From SIAQ01 sp964484265 (GTDB taxonomy: Bacteria > Planctomycetota > Planctomycetia > Gemmatales > Gemmataceae), in contig CAZAFH010000014.1 of NCBI GenBank assembly GCA_964484265.1, positions 28,397 through 92,396 on the forward strand: 64,000 nt of DNA, in the 5' to 3' direction. This document shows positions 50,308 to 59,147 of this stretch, one piece after another (position 1 is the stretch's first letter; every line of letters begins with the position of its first letter). The notes beneath the pieces were generated by a model that saw only the letters and a program-made list of their open reading frames with translations, made no database searches and was not told where the DNA came from. Both the position numbers and the translations under genes were made by a program.

Positions 50308-51642
50308 ATGGCGACGCAACTGCAATTCATTCCATCGAAAAAATCGCAGCCGCGAAACAATGCGCAATTGGTGCTTGGCAAGGAACGCGCGGAACTCGCC
50401 AACCGGGTCTTTCTGGAAGGCTGGCGTGGGATTCTTCTGATATTCGCGGGAGTCGGGTTGGTATTCCTCATCGGAATGTTCGACTATTTCACGGGACCGG
50501 AGCTTTCGTTCTCCATCATTTACTTTCTTCCTTTGGCAATGACGGCATGGTGGGGAGGCTTTTCCCAGGGCCTCTTGATCTCGATGGTCTGCGCCATCAG
50601 CTGGCAGCTTGTCGAATTGGCCGAGGGTTCACGCATGCTCCACGGCATCCAGCTGTGGAACGGCGTCACGCGGTTTGCCGTCTTCGTGATTACGTCGAGT
50701 TTGCTCTCGCGATTGCGAGTCAGCCTTTATTTGGAAAAACGCATGGCTCGCTCGGATCCGTTAACCGGCGCCGCCAACGGCCGAACCTTTTACGAATGCG
50801 TCAGCCAATCGGTGGAGCGCTCGCTTCGCGGCGAGGGACCACTGACGCTTTGCTATCTCGATCTCGACAACTTCAAATGGCTCAATGACAAATTGGGCCA
50901 TGCCGCCGGCGACGAGGCGCTTTGCGATTTGGTGCACACGATCGAGAACAACATCCGTGCGACGGATCATCTCGCCCGCATGGGCGGCGACGAGTTCGCC
51001 TTGCTTCTCCCCTCGTGCAGTGAACCCGATGCACGAAGCATCTTGATCCGCGTACAGCAGCGTTTCCGAGAGGCCATGGCGAAAAAGAACTGGCCCGTCA
51101 CCCTCAGCATTGGCGCGATGACATTCCCGCAGCCGATGCGCGACGTCGATTCCCTAGTCCGCATCGTGGACGGACTGATGTATCGCGCGAAAAAAGCGGG
51201 CAAGGACCAGATCCTCCACGAAATCATGAACGAAACCAAGCCAAGCGGCGAGGCAACGCCAACCGCCAAAAACATCGAACGGCGCGCGACGGCGCGCGTC
51301 TTGTGCAATCGGCCAGCGCGAATTCATATCGAGGAAATGCCGTCATCCACGGATGAATTCGCCCGAGTTCGCGATATCTTCGCGAGCGGTCTCTGCTTGC
51401 AACTCGACCGCGAATTGCCCGCGGACACGCTTATCGCAGTCGAACCTCTCCATGAATGCGGGGCAAAGACCTTGCTGGTCCGCGTGATCTGGGCAAGCAA
51501 CGACAACGCCGGCTGGCTCCACGAATGTGTTTTTCCGAATCGCTTGACGAACGATGAACTCAAGCTCTGGACTCATGAGCATATCGCCGAGTCGTGCCAC
51601 GACATGGTAGTCGGCGTGAATTTCGTTAATCATCCGCAATGA
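50308..51642 (+). CDS. Membrane diguanylate cyclase with C-terminal PilZ domain
   Basis: About 444 residues from the ATG at 50308, with AAGGA 7 bases upstream. Four hydrophobic segments at about 40-150 (ILLIFAGVGLVFLIGMFDYF, IIYFLPLAMTAWWGGFSQGL) form a sensor-type membrane part. The GGDEF domain starts DPLTGAANGRTFYECVSQSV and carries ARMGGDEFALLLPSC. RATD lies exactly five residues before GGDEF, as in the product-inhibition I-site. After a linker, ERRATARVLCNRPARI and VRDIFASGLCLQLD fit the RxxxR and [DN]xSxxG motifs of PilZ. The protein would both make and bind c-di-GMP. Confidence 0.88.
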   Translation: MATQLQFIPSKKSQPRNNAQLVLGKERAELANRVFLEGWRGILLIFAGVGLVFLIGMFDYFTGPELSFSIIYFLPLAMTAWWGGFSQGLLISMVCAISWQLVELAEGSRMLHGIQLWNGVTRFAVFVITSSLLSRLRVSLYLEKRMARSDPLTGAANGRTFYECVSQSVERSLRGEGPLTLCYLDLDNFKWLNDKLGHAAGDEALCDLVHTIENNIRATDHLARMGGDEFALLLPSCSEPDARSILIRVQQRFREAMAKKNWPVTLSIGAMTFPQPMRDVDSLVRIVDGLMYRAKKAGKDQILHEIMNETKPSGEATPTAKNIERRATARVLCNRPARIHIEEMPSSTDEFARVRDIFASGLCLQLDRELPADTLIAVEPLHECGAKTLLVRVIWASNDNAGWLHECVFPNRLTNDELKLWTHEHIAESCHDMVVGVNFVNHPQ

Positions 51643-51749
51643 ACCTGTTCTTGCGAGATCGTTTTCGATCCTAGTGCCACGTCAATCATCGACGCTCTCC
51701 TATAATTTCCCTCGAAGAACTTTCGCCGGTCTCTTTGAAGGGTAATTCC

Positions 51750-53075
51750 ATGCGCACCCAATTGGTTCTATTCCTGTTTTTGCTCGCACCATCCTTCGCA
51801 ATAGCCCAGGGTAGCGATTGGCCTCGGTTCCTCGGTCCGCTTGGTACAAGCGTTTCCACCGAAAAGGGAATCCGCACGCCATGGCCGAAAGACGGGCCGA
51901 AGATCGTTTGGCACCGTGAAGTCGGCCCTGGTTACGCCATGCCGGTCATCGCCAGGGGGAAGCTCTATCATTTCGAGCGCGTCGGGAAATCTCTGAGCCT
52001 CTTGTGCCTGGACGCCAAGACCGGCCGACAACACTGGCAGTTCGATTATCCTTCGATTTACAAGGACCAGTTCGGCTATAACAGCGGCCCGCGCTGTTCA
52101 CCGATCCTCGACGGCGATCACGTCTATACCTACGGTGTCGAAGGCATGATCCATTGTCTGAAGGCCGATTCAGGAAAGCCCGTTTGGTCCTTCGACGCCA
52201 ACAAGGAATTCAACGTCATCCAAAATTTCTTCGGCGTCGGCAGCACGCCCGTCATTGAGGGCGACCTGCTCATCGTTCAAGTCGGCGGCAGCCCCAACGG
52301 CAGCTTGCCGCGCAACCTCTTCGATCGCTCGCTCAAATCCAATGGGTCCGCCGTCGTCGCGTTCAACAAGCTATCCGGCAAAATCGCCTACAAACTCGGG
52401 GATGATCTCGCCAGCTACGCCAGCCCCGTGCTCGCCACAATTCACAAACGCCGTTACTGCCTTGTCTTCGCGCGCGGCGGTCTGCTCGCCTTCGACCCGG
52501 CAACGGGAAAACAGGATTTCCATTTTCCCTGGCAGAGCGAAGACGTCGAAAGCGTCAACGCCAGCAACCCCGTCGTCGTTGGCGACAAGGTCTTCATCAG
52601 CGAAACCTATGGCCCGGGCAGCGCGCTACTTCGCATTAAGAAAGAGGGCGGCTACGAAGTCATCCGCGAAGAATCGAAGAAATTCAAAAAGTCGATGCAA
52701 ATCCACTGGATGACGCCGATCCACCACGACGGCTACCTCTACGGGTGTAGCGGCCGACACACCGCGAACGCCGACCTTCGCTGCATTGAGCTGGCCACCG
52801 GAAAGATCATGTGGTCCGAACGTGGGTTGACGCGCACCTCACTCCTGATGGTGGACGGCCACTTCATCTGCCTCGGCGAAGACGGCACGCTGCGCCTTCT
52901 CAAGGTCAATCCCAACAAGTACGACGAGATTTCGTCCGTGGAATTGAAGAACCCGCAGACGAAACAGCCACTGCTCGAGTACCCCTGCTGGGCGGCGCCG
53001 ATCCTGTCAAACGGCTTGATGTACCTCCGAGGCGAAGAACGCCTCGTGTGTGTCGAGCTGATTCCGAAATCTTGA
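51750..53075 (+). CDS. Secreted PQQ-like beta-propeller protein 2
   Basis: 441 residues from the ATG at 51750, AAGGG about 9 bases upstream. Signal peptide MRTQLVLFLFLLAPSFAIAQ. DWPRFLGPLGTSVSTEKGIR is the typical start. Blades include LLCLDAKTGRQHWQFDYPSI, IHCLKADSGKPVWSFDANKE, VVAFNKLSGKIAYKLGDDLA and CIELATGKIMWSERGLTRTS. It resembles, but is not closely similar to, the protein at 19874. Ligand unknown. A family C palindrome follows. Confidence 0.88.
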   Translation: MRTQLVLFLFLLAPSFAIAQGSDWPRFLGPLGTSVSTEKGIRTPWPKDGPKIVWHREVGPGYAMPVIARGKLYHFERVGKSLSLLCLDAKTGRQHWQFDYPSIYKDQFGYNSGPRCSPILDGDHVYTYGVEGMIHCLKADSGKPVWSFDANKEFNVIQNFFGVGSTPVIEGDLLIVQVGGSPNGSLPRNLFDRSLKSNGSAVVAFNKLSGKIAYKLGDDLASYASPVLATIHKRRYCLVFARGGLLAFDPATGKQDFHFPWQSEDVESVNASNPVVVGDKVFISETYGPGSALLRIKKEGGYEVIREESKKFKKSMQIHWMTPIHHDGYLYGCSGRHTANADLRCIELATGKIMWSERGLTRTSLLMVDGHFICLGEDGTLRLLKVNPNKYDEISSVELKNPQTKQPLLEYPCWAAPILSNGLMYLRGEERLVCVELIPKS

Positions 53076-53101
53076 CAACGCTGCAAATTCTCAAAGAACA
53101 T

Positions 53102-53171
53102 GTTTAGCCGCGACGCGCCAGCGGAGCCCGGGATACGGGCCACGCGCTCCGCAAGCGCGTCGCGGCTAAAC
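53102..53171. repeat. Palindromic element, family C copy 2
   Basis: GTTTAGCCGCGACGCGCCAG ... CGCGTCGCGGCTAAAC. It shares its outer halves almost base for base with the copy at 13165-13237; the centre differs. It ends 17 bases before the phosphofructokinase start, so it would be in the 5' leader of that mRNA. Confidence 0.9.
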
Positions 53172-53187
53172 GAACGGACCAACTATC

Positions 53188-54315
53188 ATGCCATCTCCCT
53201 ACGCCAAATGTATCGGCATCCTCACCAGCGGCGGCGACTGCCCCGGCCTCAATGCAGCCATTCGCGGCATTGCAAAGCCGGCGATCAGTGACTACCACGT
53301 CGAAGTCATCGGCATCGAGAAGGGTTTTCGCGGCCTCGTCGAGAACCACGCACGTGTGTTGCACCTTCAAGACGTGTCCGGCATCCTGTCGCTCGGCGGA
53401 ACAATCCTCGGCACGAGCCGCGAGAAACCCCACAAGATGCCGCTGCCAAACGGCGAGACGATCGATCTCACGAGTCGAGCCGTCGAAACCTACAATCGCC
53501 TCGGCCTGGATTGTCTTGTCTGTTTGGGAGGCAACGGCACGCACAAGGTTGCCTACAACCTTTCCAAGCTCGGGCTGAATGTCATCGGTCTGCCCAAGAC
53601 AATCGACAACGACCTTGCCGAGACCGACATCACCTTCGGATTCGATTCCGCTTCGTCATACGCGGCTCAGGCGATCGATCGGCTTTATTCAACGGCCGAG
53701 GCGCATCTGCGCGTCATGGTCATTGAGCTTATGGGTCACAACGCCGGCTGGCTAGCGCTGCACGCCGGTGTCGCGGGCGGGGCCGACATCATTCTTTTGC
53801 CGGAAATTCCCTACGACATCGACAGTATCTGCCAGCACCTGACGGAACGACGACGGCGCGGCAAATGGTTCAGCATCGTCGCAGTCGCCGAAGGCGCTCA
53901 TCCCAAAGTCACGGAATCCAAGGCCTCTGACGAAGCAAAAGACGAAAAGAAAAAGAAGGGCAAGAAAAAAGGCAAAGGCGAAGGCAAGAAAAAATCCGAG
54001 TTCTCCGGACCCGTCGGTTCGCGCGTCGCGCGCGACATCAGCGAACGCATCGGCATGGAAACGCGCGTCACCGTGCTCGGACACCTCCAGCGCGGCGGCG
54101 TTCCCACGCCTTTCGATCGCGTGCTCGCAACCCGCTTCGGCACGCACGCCGCCGAAATGATCGCCGAGGGTAAGTACAACGAAATGGTCTGCATGACCGG
54201 CTCACAAGTCTCAAGCGTGCCGCTCGAAAAAGTCGCAGGCCGGACCAAACTTGTGCCGCTCGACCATCCCTTGATCCGCGCCGCCCGTCAGGTAGGAACC
54301 AACTTCGGCGACTGA
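53188..54315 (+). CDS. pfkA: 6-phosphofructokinase with Lys-rich insertion
   Basis: 375 residues. GILTSGGDCPGLNAAIRGIA is the start of the PFK fold. LVCLGGNGTHKVAYNL has Asn where ATP-PFKs have Asp 103 and keeps Gly at position 104; GLPKTIDNDLAETDITFGFD has Lys at the 124 position and the catalytic TIDND. Gly 104 with Lys 124 is the combination of ATP-using long PFKs; PPi-PFKs normally have Asp 104. Residues about 247-275 are an inserted Lys/Glu/Gly stretch (KDEKKKKGKKKGKGEGKKKS), then GSRVARDISERIGMETRVTV and LGHLQRGGVPTPFDRVLATR. Cytoplasmic glycolytic enzyme; donor probably ATP. Confidence 0.88.
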   Translation: MPSPYAKCIGILTSGGDCPGLNAAIRGIAKPAISDYHVEVIGIEKGFRGLVENHARVLHLQDVSGILSLGGTILGTSREKPHKMPLPNGETIDLTSRAVETYNRLGLDCLVCLGGNGTHKVAYNLSKLGLNVIGLPKTIDNDLAETDITFGFDSASSYAAQAIDRLYSTAEAHLRVMVIELMGHNAGWLALHAGVAGGADIILLPEIPYDIDSICQHLTERRRRGKWFSIVAVAEGAHPKVTESKASDEAKDEKKKKGKKKGKGEGKKKSEFSGPVGSRVARDISERIGMETRVTVLGHLQRGGVPTPFDRVLATRFGTHAAEMIAEGKYNEMVCMTGSQVSSVPLEKVAGRTKLVPLDHPLIRAARQVGTNFGD

Positions 54316-54396
54316 GGATTTTTCGACGGATGGCCTTGCGAGTGATCGGAGAATTACTAAAATTCTGCAAGGACGAGTCGGTTCAAACGCACGTTT

Positions 54397-54469
54397 GGTG
54401 AGATAGCTCAGCTGGTAGAGCACAGCCCTGAAAAGGCTGGGGTCGTCGGTTCAATCCCGACTCTCACCA
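54397..54469 (+). tRNA. tRNA-Phe(GAA), canonical
   Basis: Acceptor GGTGAGA/TCTCACC, A73, D arm TAGCTCAGCTGGTAGAGCA, anticodon stem CAGCC/GGCTG, loop CTGAAAA, T arm GTCGG-TTCAATC-CCGAC. All stems are perfect. No CCA encoded. A terminator follows. Confidence 0.97.
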
Positions 54470-54490
54470 CTTTTGACGAAAATCACGACG

Positions 54491-54520
54491 CCCCAAGGGA
54501 CTTTCTCCCTTGGGGTTTTT
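54491..54520 (+). terminator. Rho-independent terminator after tRNA-Phe
   Basis: Perfect 10-bp stem CCCCAAGGGA / TCCCTTGGGG with a 5-base loop and TTTTT. It ends 20 bases before the next gene start. Confidence 0.92.
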
Positions 54521-54539
54521 GTGTTATCGGAGGCTCGCC

Positions 54540-56588
54540 ATGAGGCCCTTTTCTCTCCTTGCTGCGATCAGTCTCACCTTGGTTGTTTCGTCAACCGCTA
54601 TGGGCCAGGTCAAATATGCATCGCATCTACCGATGCGTCCGCTGCCGACGCCGACGAATGAGCCGCTCGCCAAGGGGCCGACGTACTTCGTCGATGCCGC
54701 GAAGGGCGACGACAAGAACGACGGTTCCCGCGCCAAGCCCTGGAAGACGATTCAGCACGGCGTCGATCGGCTCAAGCCTGGCGATACGCTTTACCTGCGC
54801 GGCGGAGTTTACAACGAGAAGGTCCGGCTCACGAAATCGGGCACGGCCGAGGCGCCAATCGTCATTGCGTCGCATCCCGGCGAGCTTGCCATCGTTGACG
54901 GCGGGCTGAGCGAATTTCGCGAGGCTCCTGAGAAGAGTTGGATGCCCGCGCCAGGCGGCGCGGACGGCGAATACGTCTCGACGAAAACCTACCGCAATAT
55001 CGACGTCCGGCGGATGCCTGTGCAATTTCTTCCCGCAGCCTGGGAGCCGTTCTGGGGCATCGAAGACGATCGACCCCTGGCACTTGGCCATTTCATCGAT
55101 TCGATGGTCCCGCTTCACGGCTATCGCAGCCTGAGTGACCTGCGGTCCAAGAACGAATTCGGCCTGGGCGACCGCAAAGCTCTGAAAGCCGAGGGCCTCT
55201 ATTGCGGCCCTGGCGTGTGGTACAACCGCGAAACGGGCCGCATTCACGTTCGCCTCGCTCCGACGACCTTGCCCGGTCTGGGCGAGAGAGCCTATCGCGG
55301 AGAAACCGATCCGCGCAAGCTCAAACTCGCCATCGCGCTTGGCTTCGGCGATCCAGTTCTGCGCATCAACGGCGTTCGGCATGTCAAACTGCACGGCATC
55401 ACGTTCCGAGGCGCCACCGGAAGCCCGATGATCGAAATCTACGGCTCCGAAAATATCCATCTCGATCATCTCACGATCTTCGGCGGCAACCCCGGATTGC
55501 TCGTCAATGCCTCGAAGGATGTCCGCATCACGCATTGCGCCTTCCGGGGCAACGCTGCGCCCTGGTTGGGGCGAGCGCATATGAAATATTTCGGCACACC
55601 CTCGTATCAGATCGTGTTTCAAAACTCGCAACCCGTGAATGAGAACATCGAACTGGCCTATAGCGAATTCACCGATGATCATGACTTCGCATTTCTTCGC
55701 TTCGTCAAGAATCTGCAGTTTCACCATAACTTCGTCGATAATTTCAACGACGATGGCCTGGAGTGCGGCCCAAAATTGCGAAGCCATACGATCTTCGTCC
55801 ACCAAAACCACATTGGCGCCTGCCTGGGTGTTTTTCAACAACACGAAATGGACAAGGACGAGGCCCCGATAAGCCACGACGCGAAGTCGGGGGTCTATGC
55901 CTTCCGCAACATCTTCGACCAGCGTGCGGGCGTTTACTATTCGCTGCCCGGCAAGGCCGACCCGACGGGGGTATTCCTGCACTCCGAGGGGCATTTCGTG
56001 GGCGATCACGGCAGCCCGGTATATCCGGTCATGCGAGTATACCATAACACGATGCTTCGCCGCATGCCGGTGTTTCGCGACAGCTTTCTCTTCGGCCTGG
56101 GCGTCAATGGGCTGAAGCGAACCGAGCGCGATGTATTCAACAATATCTTCGTGCAAATGGGACGCGTGCCTGGGGTCGCTTTCGTCGGCGTGAAGGAGGC
56201 GAACTCGCTGCGTGAAGGCGGTAATATTCTCTGGGGCGTCACAGAAGGTCCGATGGCCAAGGCTGACCCGTTCAAGAAATTCCGCGGCTCGCCGGTTTTT
56301 GCGATCAGCAAGAAAAGCTACGAACCTGGTTGGACGACGAACGACCGCGTCGCCGACCCGGGATTTGTCAAGCTGGCGCCAGGCATAACCGATATTCGCC
56401 TGTCGCCAAAAAGCCCGGCGGTGAACACCGGCCAGCCGATCCCGCTCGATTGGCCGGATCCGTTGCGCAAGAGCGACGTCGGCGAACCGGACATCGGCGC
56501 GCTGCCACTCGGCGCCGCACCATGGGGCGTGGGCGTCGATGGTCGGCTGTCGGTCCTCACGGGGAAGGTCGCGAACTCGAAATCCTAG
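54540..56588 (+). CDS. Secreted right-handed beta-helix protein
   Basis: 682 residues from the ATG at 54540. Signal peptide MRPFSLLAAISLTLVVSSTA with cleavage near MGQ. TYFVDAAKGDDKNDGSRAKP then WKTIQHGVDRLKPGDTLYLR is the DUF1565-type start of pectate-lyase-like helices. Helix coils follow (VKLHGITFRGATGSPMIEIY, SENIHLDHLTIFGGNPGLLV, DVRITHCAFRGNAAPWLGRA, NLQFHHNFVDNFNDDGLECG), and near the end DIRLSPKSPAVNTGQPIP and VGEPDIGALP. It is likely a polysaccharide-binding or -cleaving surface protein; catalytic residues are not assignable by eye. Confidence 0.87.
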   Translation: MRPFSLLAAISLTLVVSSTAMGQVKYASHLPMRPLPTPTNEPLAKGPTYFVDAAKGDDKNDGSRAKPWKTIQHGVDRLKPGDTLYLRGGVYNEKVRLTKSGTAEAPIVIASHPGELAIVDGGLSEFREAPEKSWMPAPGGADGEYVSTKTYRNIDVRRMPVQFLPAAWEPFWGIEDDRPLALGHFIDSMVPLHGYRSLSDLRSKNEFGLGDRKALKAEGLYCGPGVWYNRETGRIHVRLAPTTLPGLGERAYRGETDPRKLKLAIALGFGDPVLRINGVRHVKLHGITFRGATGSPMIEIYGSENIHLDHLTIFGGNPGLLVNASKDVRITHCAFRGNAAPWLGRAHMKYFGTPSYQIVFQNSQPVNENIELAYSEFTDDHDFAFLRFVKNLQFHHNFVDNFNDDGLECGPKLRSHTIFVHQNHIGACLGVFQQHEMDKDEAPISHDAKSGVYAFRNIFDQRAGVYYSLPGKADPTGVFLHSEGHFVGDHGSPVYPVMRVYHNTMLRRMPVFRDSFLFGLGVNGLKRTERDVFNNIFVQMGRVPGVAFVGVKEANSLREGGNILWGVTEGPMAKADPFKKFRGSPVFAISKKSYEPGWTTNDRVADPGFVKLAPGITDIRLSPKSPAVNTGQPIPLDWPDPLRKSDVGEPDIGALPLGAAPWGVGVDGRLSVLTGKVANSKS

Positions 56589-56665
56589 GTTTCGATCAGC
56601 TACATCACTCGGATGCGCCGACGATTCCGCTTTTCTTTGCGTCTCAGCGCCTTTGCGTGGGCCTC

Positions 56666-57430
56666 TTACACAAACTCCGACGTGGCAATTCCGTAAAAGT
56701 GCCGATAATATCGTGACGCGTGCATCCGGTCCGAGAGGTCCGGCGGCAGGGTGAAGTCTTGATTGAACGCTCTGTAGGTCGCCGAGTAGTCCTTCGTCTC
56801 ACCGAGATTCGTGTTCCGCAATTCAAACGGTTCGATGCCGAGAAAGCCGTGAATCGCATCCACCTTGGCGACGTCCGTGATCTCGCTCCGCACGACAAGA
56901 AGGCGAACGTTTGCCCGCTCGTAGGTCTGCCAACCAATCCGGGGAAATTCCTTGGCGTAGACGTCGATGCCGAAATTCGCCTGGATGTGCTCGTCAAACC
57001 AACGCAACGGCAAATCGTGATCGAAACGCGAAATAAAAAGCGAACGCAGTTCTGCCACGGAGTATTTCGATTCCGCGAATGGCGTTCCTGTCTCGCGCTC
57101 GAAGTTCTGAAAAAACGCGGAAACGTTTCGACCGATCGGCTCGCGAATGAGTGAAATGACATTCAGCGGCTGCTCCTCGTGCATCGCCCATCGAAAGAGC
57201 CGACCCACCTGCGGATCCGGATGATCCGGCGCGAAATGGTGTGCATGAACGACGGCCCCGGCGTAGAACCGCTGAAGCGAAGTGTGAACGGAAAGCGATC
57301 CTACTTTGCCCATCTGCAGTATCAGGATCGGCGTCGCCTTCGCCAGCTTGCGTTCGAATGCTCTGCGTGCCAGCCAGCGCCGCGCCAGTTGCTTGACCGG
57401 CCCCGGAATAACGCGCGTGATCAGACCCAC
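56666..57430 (-). CDS. PF10364-type putative capsular polysaccharide/sulfotransferase-fold protein
   Basis: 254 residues. LILQMGKVGSLSVHTSLQRF is a P-loop-like 5' phosphosulfate motif as in sulfotransferase-fold proteins, and VISLIREPIGRNVSAFFQNF is the 3' phosphate-binding counterpart (RxPxxRxxSxF). Together they fit the putative capsular polysaccharide synthesis family PF10364. YFDEHIQANFGIDVY-like sequence and VRLLVVRSEITD continue the fold. It probably modifies a surface glycan. It lies downstream of the HEAT protein on the same strand, 31 bases away. Confidence 0.82.
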   Translation of the reverse strand: MGLITRVIPGPVKQLARRWLARRAFERKLAKATPILILQMGKVGSLSVHTSLQRFYAGAVVHAHHFAPDHPDPQVGRLFRWAMHEEQPLNVISLIREPIGRNVSAFFQNFERETGTPFAESKYSVAELRSLFISRFDHDLPLRWFDEHIQANFGIDVYAKEFPRIGWQTYERANVRLLVVRSEITDVAKVDAIHGFLGIEPFELRNTNLGETKDYSATYRAFNQDFTLPPDLSDRMHASRYYRHFYGIATSEFV

Positions 57431-57461
57431 GTTGCACCATCCTTTGGTGGGGAAGATACGG

Positions 57462-59075
57462 TCATACCAGACCGGCGCTTTTCAGCTTGCGCTTCGCCTG
57501 TTTGCCGAGTTCGGATTTCGGCGACCGCTTCACGACAAGTTCAAGCACCTGCTTGCCGAACTCCTGGGCCCGATGAGTTTGCTCGGCGAAATGAAATCCG
57601 ACGTAGAGGAGATCTTCGTCCGAAAGCCATTTGGCCTTGGTGACGTGGCCGAGCAAATCGAACGCGGCGTTCTGCAGGAGGCGAGTGAACTGGTGTAGCG
57701 ATGGATCGTTGTTGCGGTTGTCGATTTCGAGGTCGTGCGCGGAGAGTTTCAATGTCGCCGCGCCGAGTTCGAAGCGGGTTTCCTCGCTGCAAGCCGGATC
57801 CTGGGCGAGGATTCGGAAGTAGCTGACGGCTTCGGCGTATTTCTTTTTCTTGCGCAGCTCAAGAGCCTGGGCTTCGAGTTGATCGCGCAGCCAGGCGTGG
57901 TCGGCCTCGCGCAGAAGAAAGAACAGGGCCGGCGCCCGCTTGTCCTCCTTGTCGTGCAGCTTGCAAGCCGCGGCGAACACCTTGCTCTTTTGTGCGGTGG
58001 AAAATTCCCTGCCGACAGCCCCGATCGCGCGTGCAAGCGACCATGCCCGATCCGCATCCGCGGCGGCGAGGGTCTCGTCAAGTAGGGCCGTTCTACCAGC
58101 GGGATAACCGAGCAACGACTTCAACGCCTCGTCGCGCAGGTTGCGGTCGTTGTGCCTGAGTTGCTCAGCCATGGCGCGGGCGACCTCGGCGTTTTCCACG
58201 CCGTGCAGCTTTTCCACGGCGAAGCGGCGCGTGGCGACGTCAGGCGCCTCCAGTAGCTGAACCCAGTGCTTCGACGCACGCGGATTGATAGGCAGTTTCT
58301 TCAGAATCATCAGCGCGCCGGCCACGAGCTGAAAATCACGCTCGGCGGCACACGTCATCAGGAGTTGCAACCGCTTGTCCGTCGTCGGCACGGCATCGCT
58401 CAATCCGTGCAAGGCAGCCGCGCGAACCTCCGCCGAACGAGCAGGAACGATGCGCGACCAAAAGATTTCCTCGGCCTTCGCTTCGTGCAGTCCAGTGAGG
58501 ACTCGCAAAATGGCCGCCTCCGATTTCGGCGTGATTTTTTTGTCGCCAAGCGCGTCGATCAGGAATTTCGCCAGCGCCGAGCGCTGCGGAGCCGAGAAGC
58601 TGGGAATTTCCATCGCCAAGCTGCGAGCCGTGGCATCGACGATCTTGGGTTCGGCGTCGAGCAGCCCATGCGCGGTGACGAGAAGTGCGTTGCTGGTGTT
58701 CGATTTCGCCAGGACGGCGGCCACGCGCGAACGAATCGCCGGGCTGACGTCGTCCATGATCTTGCCCATCGCCTTGGCGCCGCGCGCGCCAAACTGGCTC
58801 GCGGCTCGCACGGCCGACTCCAACTCGGTCCCGCCGGCACGCACGAAATCCTCCAGCCGTTTGAGCGCCTCGTCCGCACCGATGGCGCCAAGCGCTTCGA
58901 TCGCGGCGGCGCGCAGGTCTTTGTCGGCATCGTCGAGCACGGCAAGCAGCGTGTTGACGAGCTTCGTTTCGCGGGCGCCGACGCTTGCCAGCATCTTCAG
59001 GGCGGCGTGGCGTTTGTCCTTGGTCTCGCCCTCGGCTGCGAGCTTTATCAACTTGTTCAACGTCGCGTCGGCCAT
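57462..59075 (-). CDS. HEAT-repeat protein
   Basis: 537 residues made of tandem ~30-residue helix pairs, for example KDLRAAAIEALGAIGADEAL, AIRSRVAAVLAKSNTSNALL, SAEVRAAALHGLSDAVPTTD, DVATRRFAVEKLHGVENAEV and NDRNLRDEALKSLLGYPAGR. The C-terminal ~150 residues are more TPR-like (LRKKKKYAEAVSYFRILAQD). No signal peptide or membrane helix, so a cytoplasmic scaffold is likely. Probably cotranscribed with the PF10364-type gene. Confidence 0.88.
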   Translation of the reverse strand: MADATLNKLIKLAAEGETKDKRHAALKMLASVGARETKLVNTLLAVLDDADKDLRAAAIEALGAIGADEALKRLEDFVRAGGTELESAVRAASQFGARGAKAMGKIMDDVSPAIRSRVAAVLAKSNTSNALLVTAHGLLDAEPKIVDATARSLAMEIPSFSAPQRSALAKFLIDALGDKKITPKSEAAILRVLTGLHEAKAEEIFWSRIVPARSAEVRAAALHGLSDAVPTTDKRLQLLMTCAAERDFQLVAGALMILKKLPINPRASKHWVQLLEAPDVATRRFAVEKLHGVENAEVARAMAEQLRHNDRNLRDEALKSLLGYPAGRTALLDETLAAADADRAWSLARAIGAVGREFSTAQKSKVFAAACKLHDKEDKRAPALFFLLREADHAWLRDQLEAQALELRKKKKYAEAVSYFRILAQDPACSEETRFELGAATLKLSAHDLEIDNRNNDPSLHQFTRLLQNAAFDLLGHVTKAKWLSDEDLLYVGFHFAEQTHRAQEFGKQVLELVVKRSPKSELGKQAKRKLKSAGLV

Positions 59076-59147
59076 GCGATTCCCCTGCTGATACGGATTC
59101 GGTATGGGAAATATAGGGAATCGTAAGCGAAATGCCGTATGCCGAGA

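Noticed and set aside
54627..56156. A 509-codon minus-strand frame
   Set aside because: Antisense to the beta-helix protein. No domain features and no ribosome binding site.
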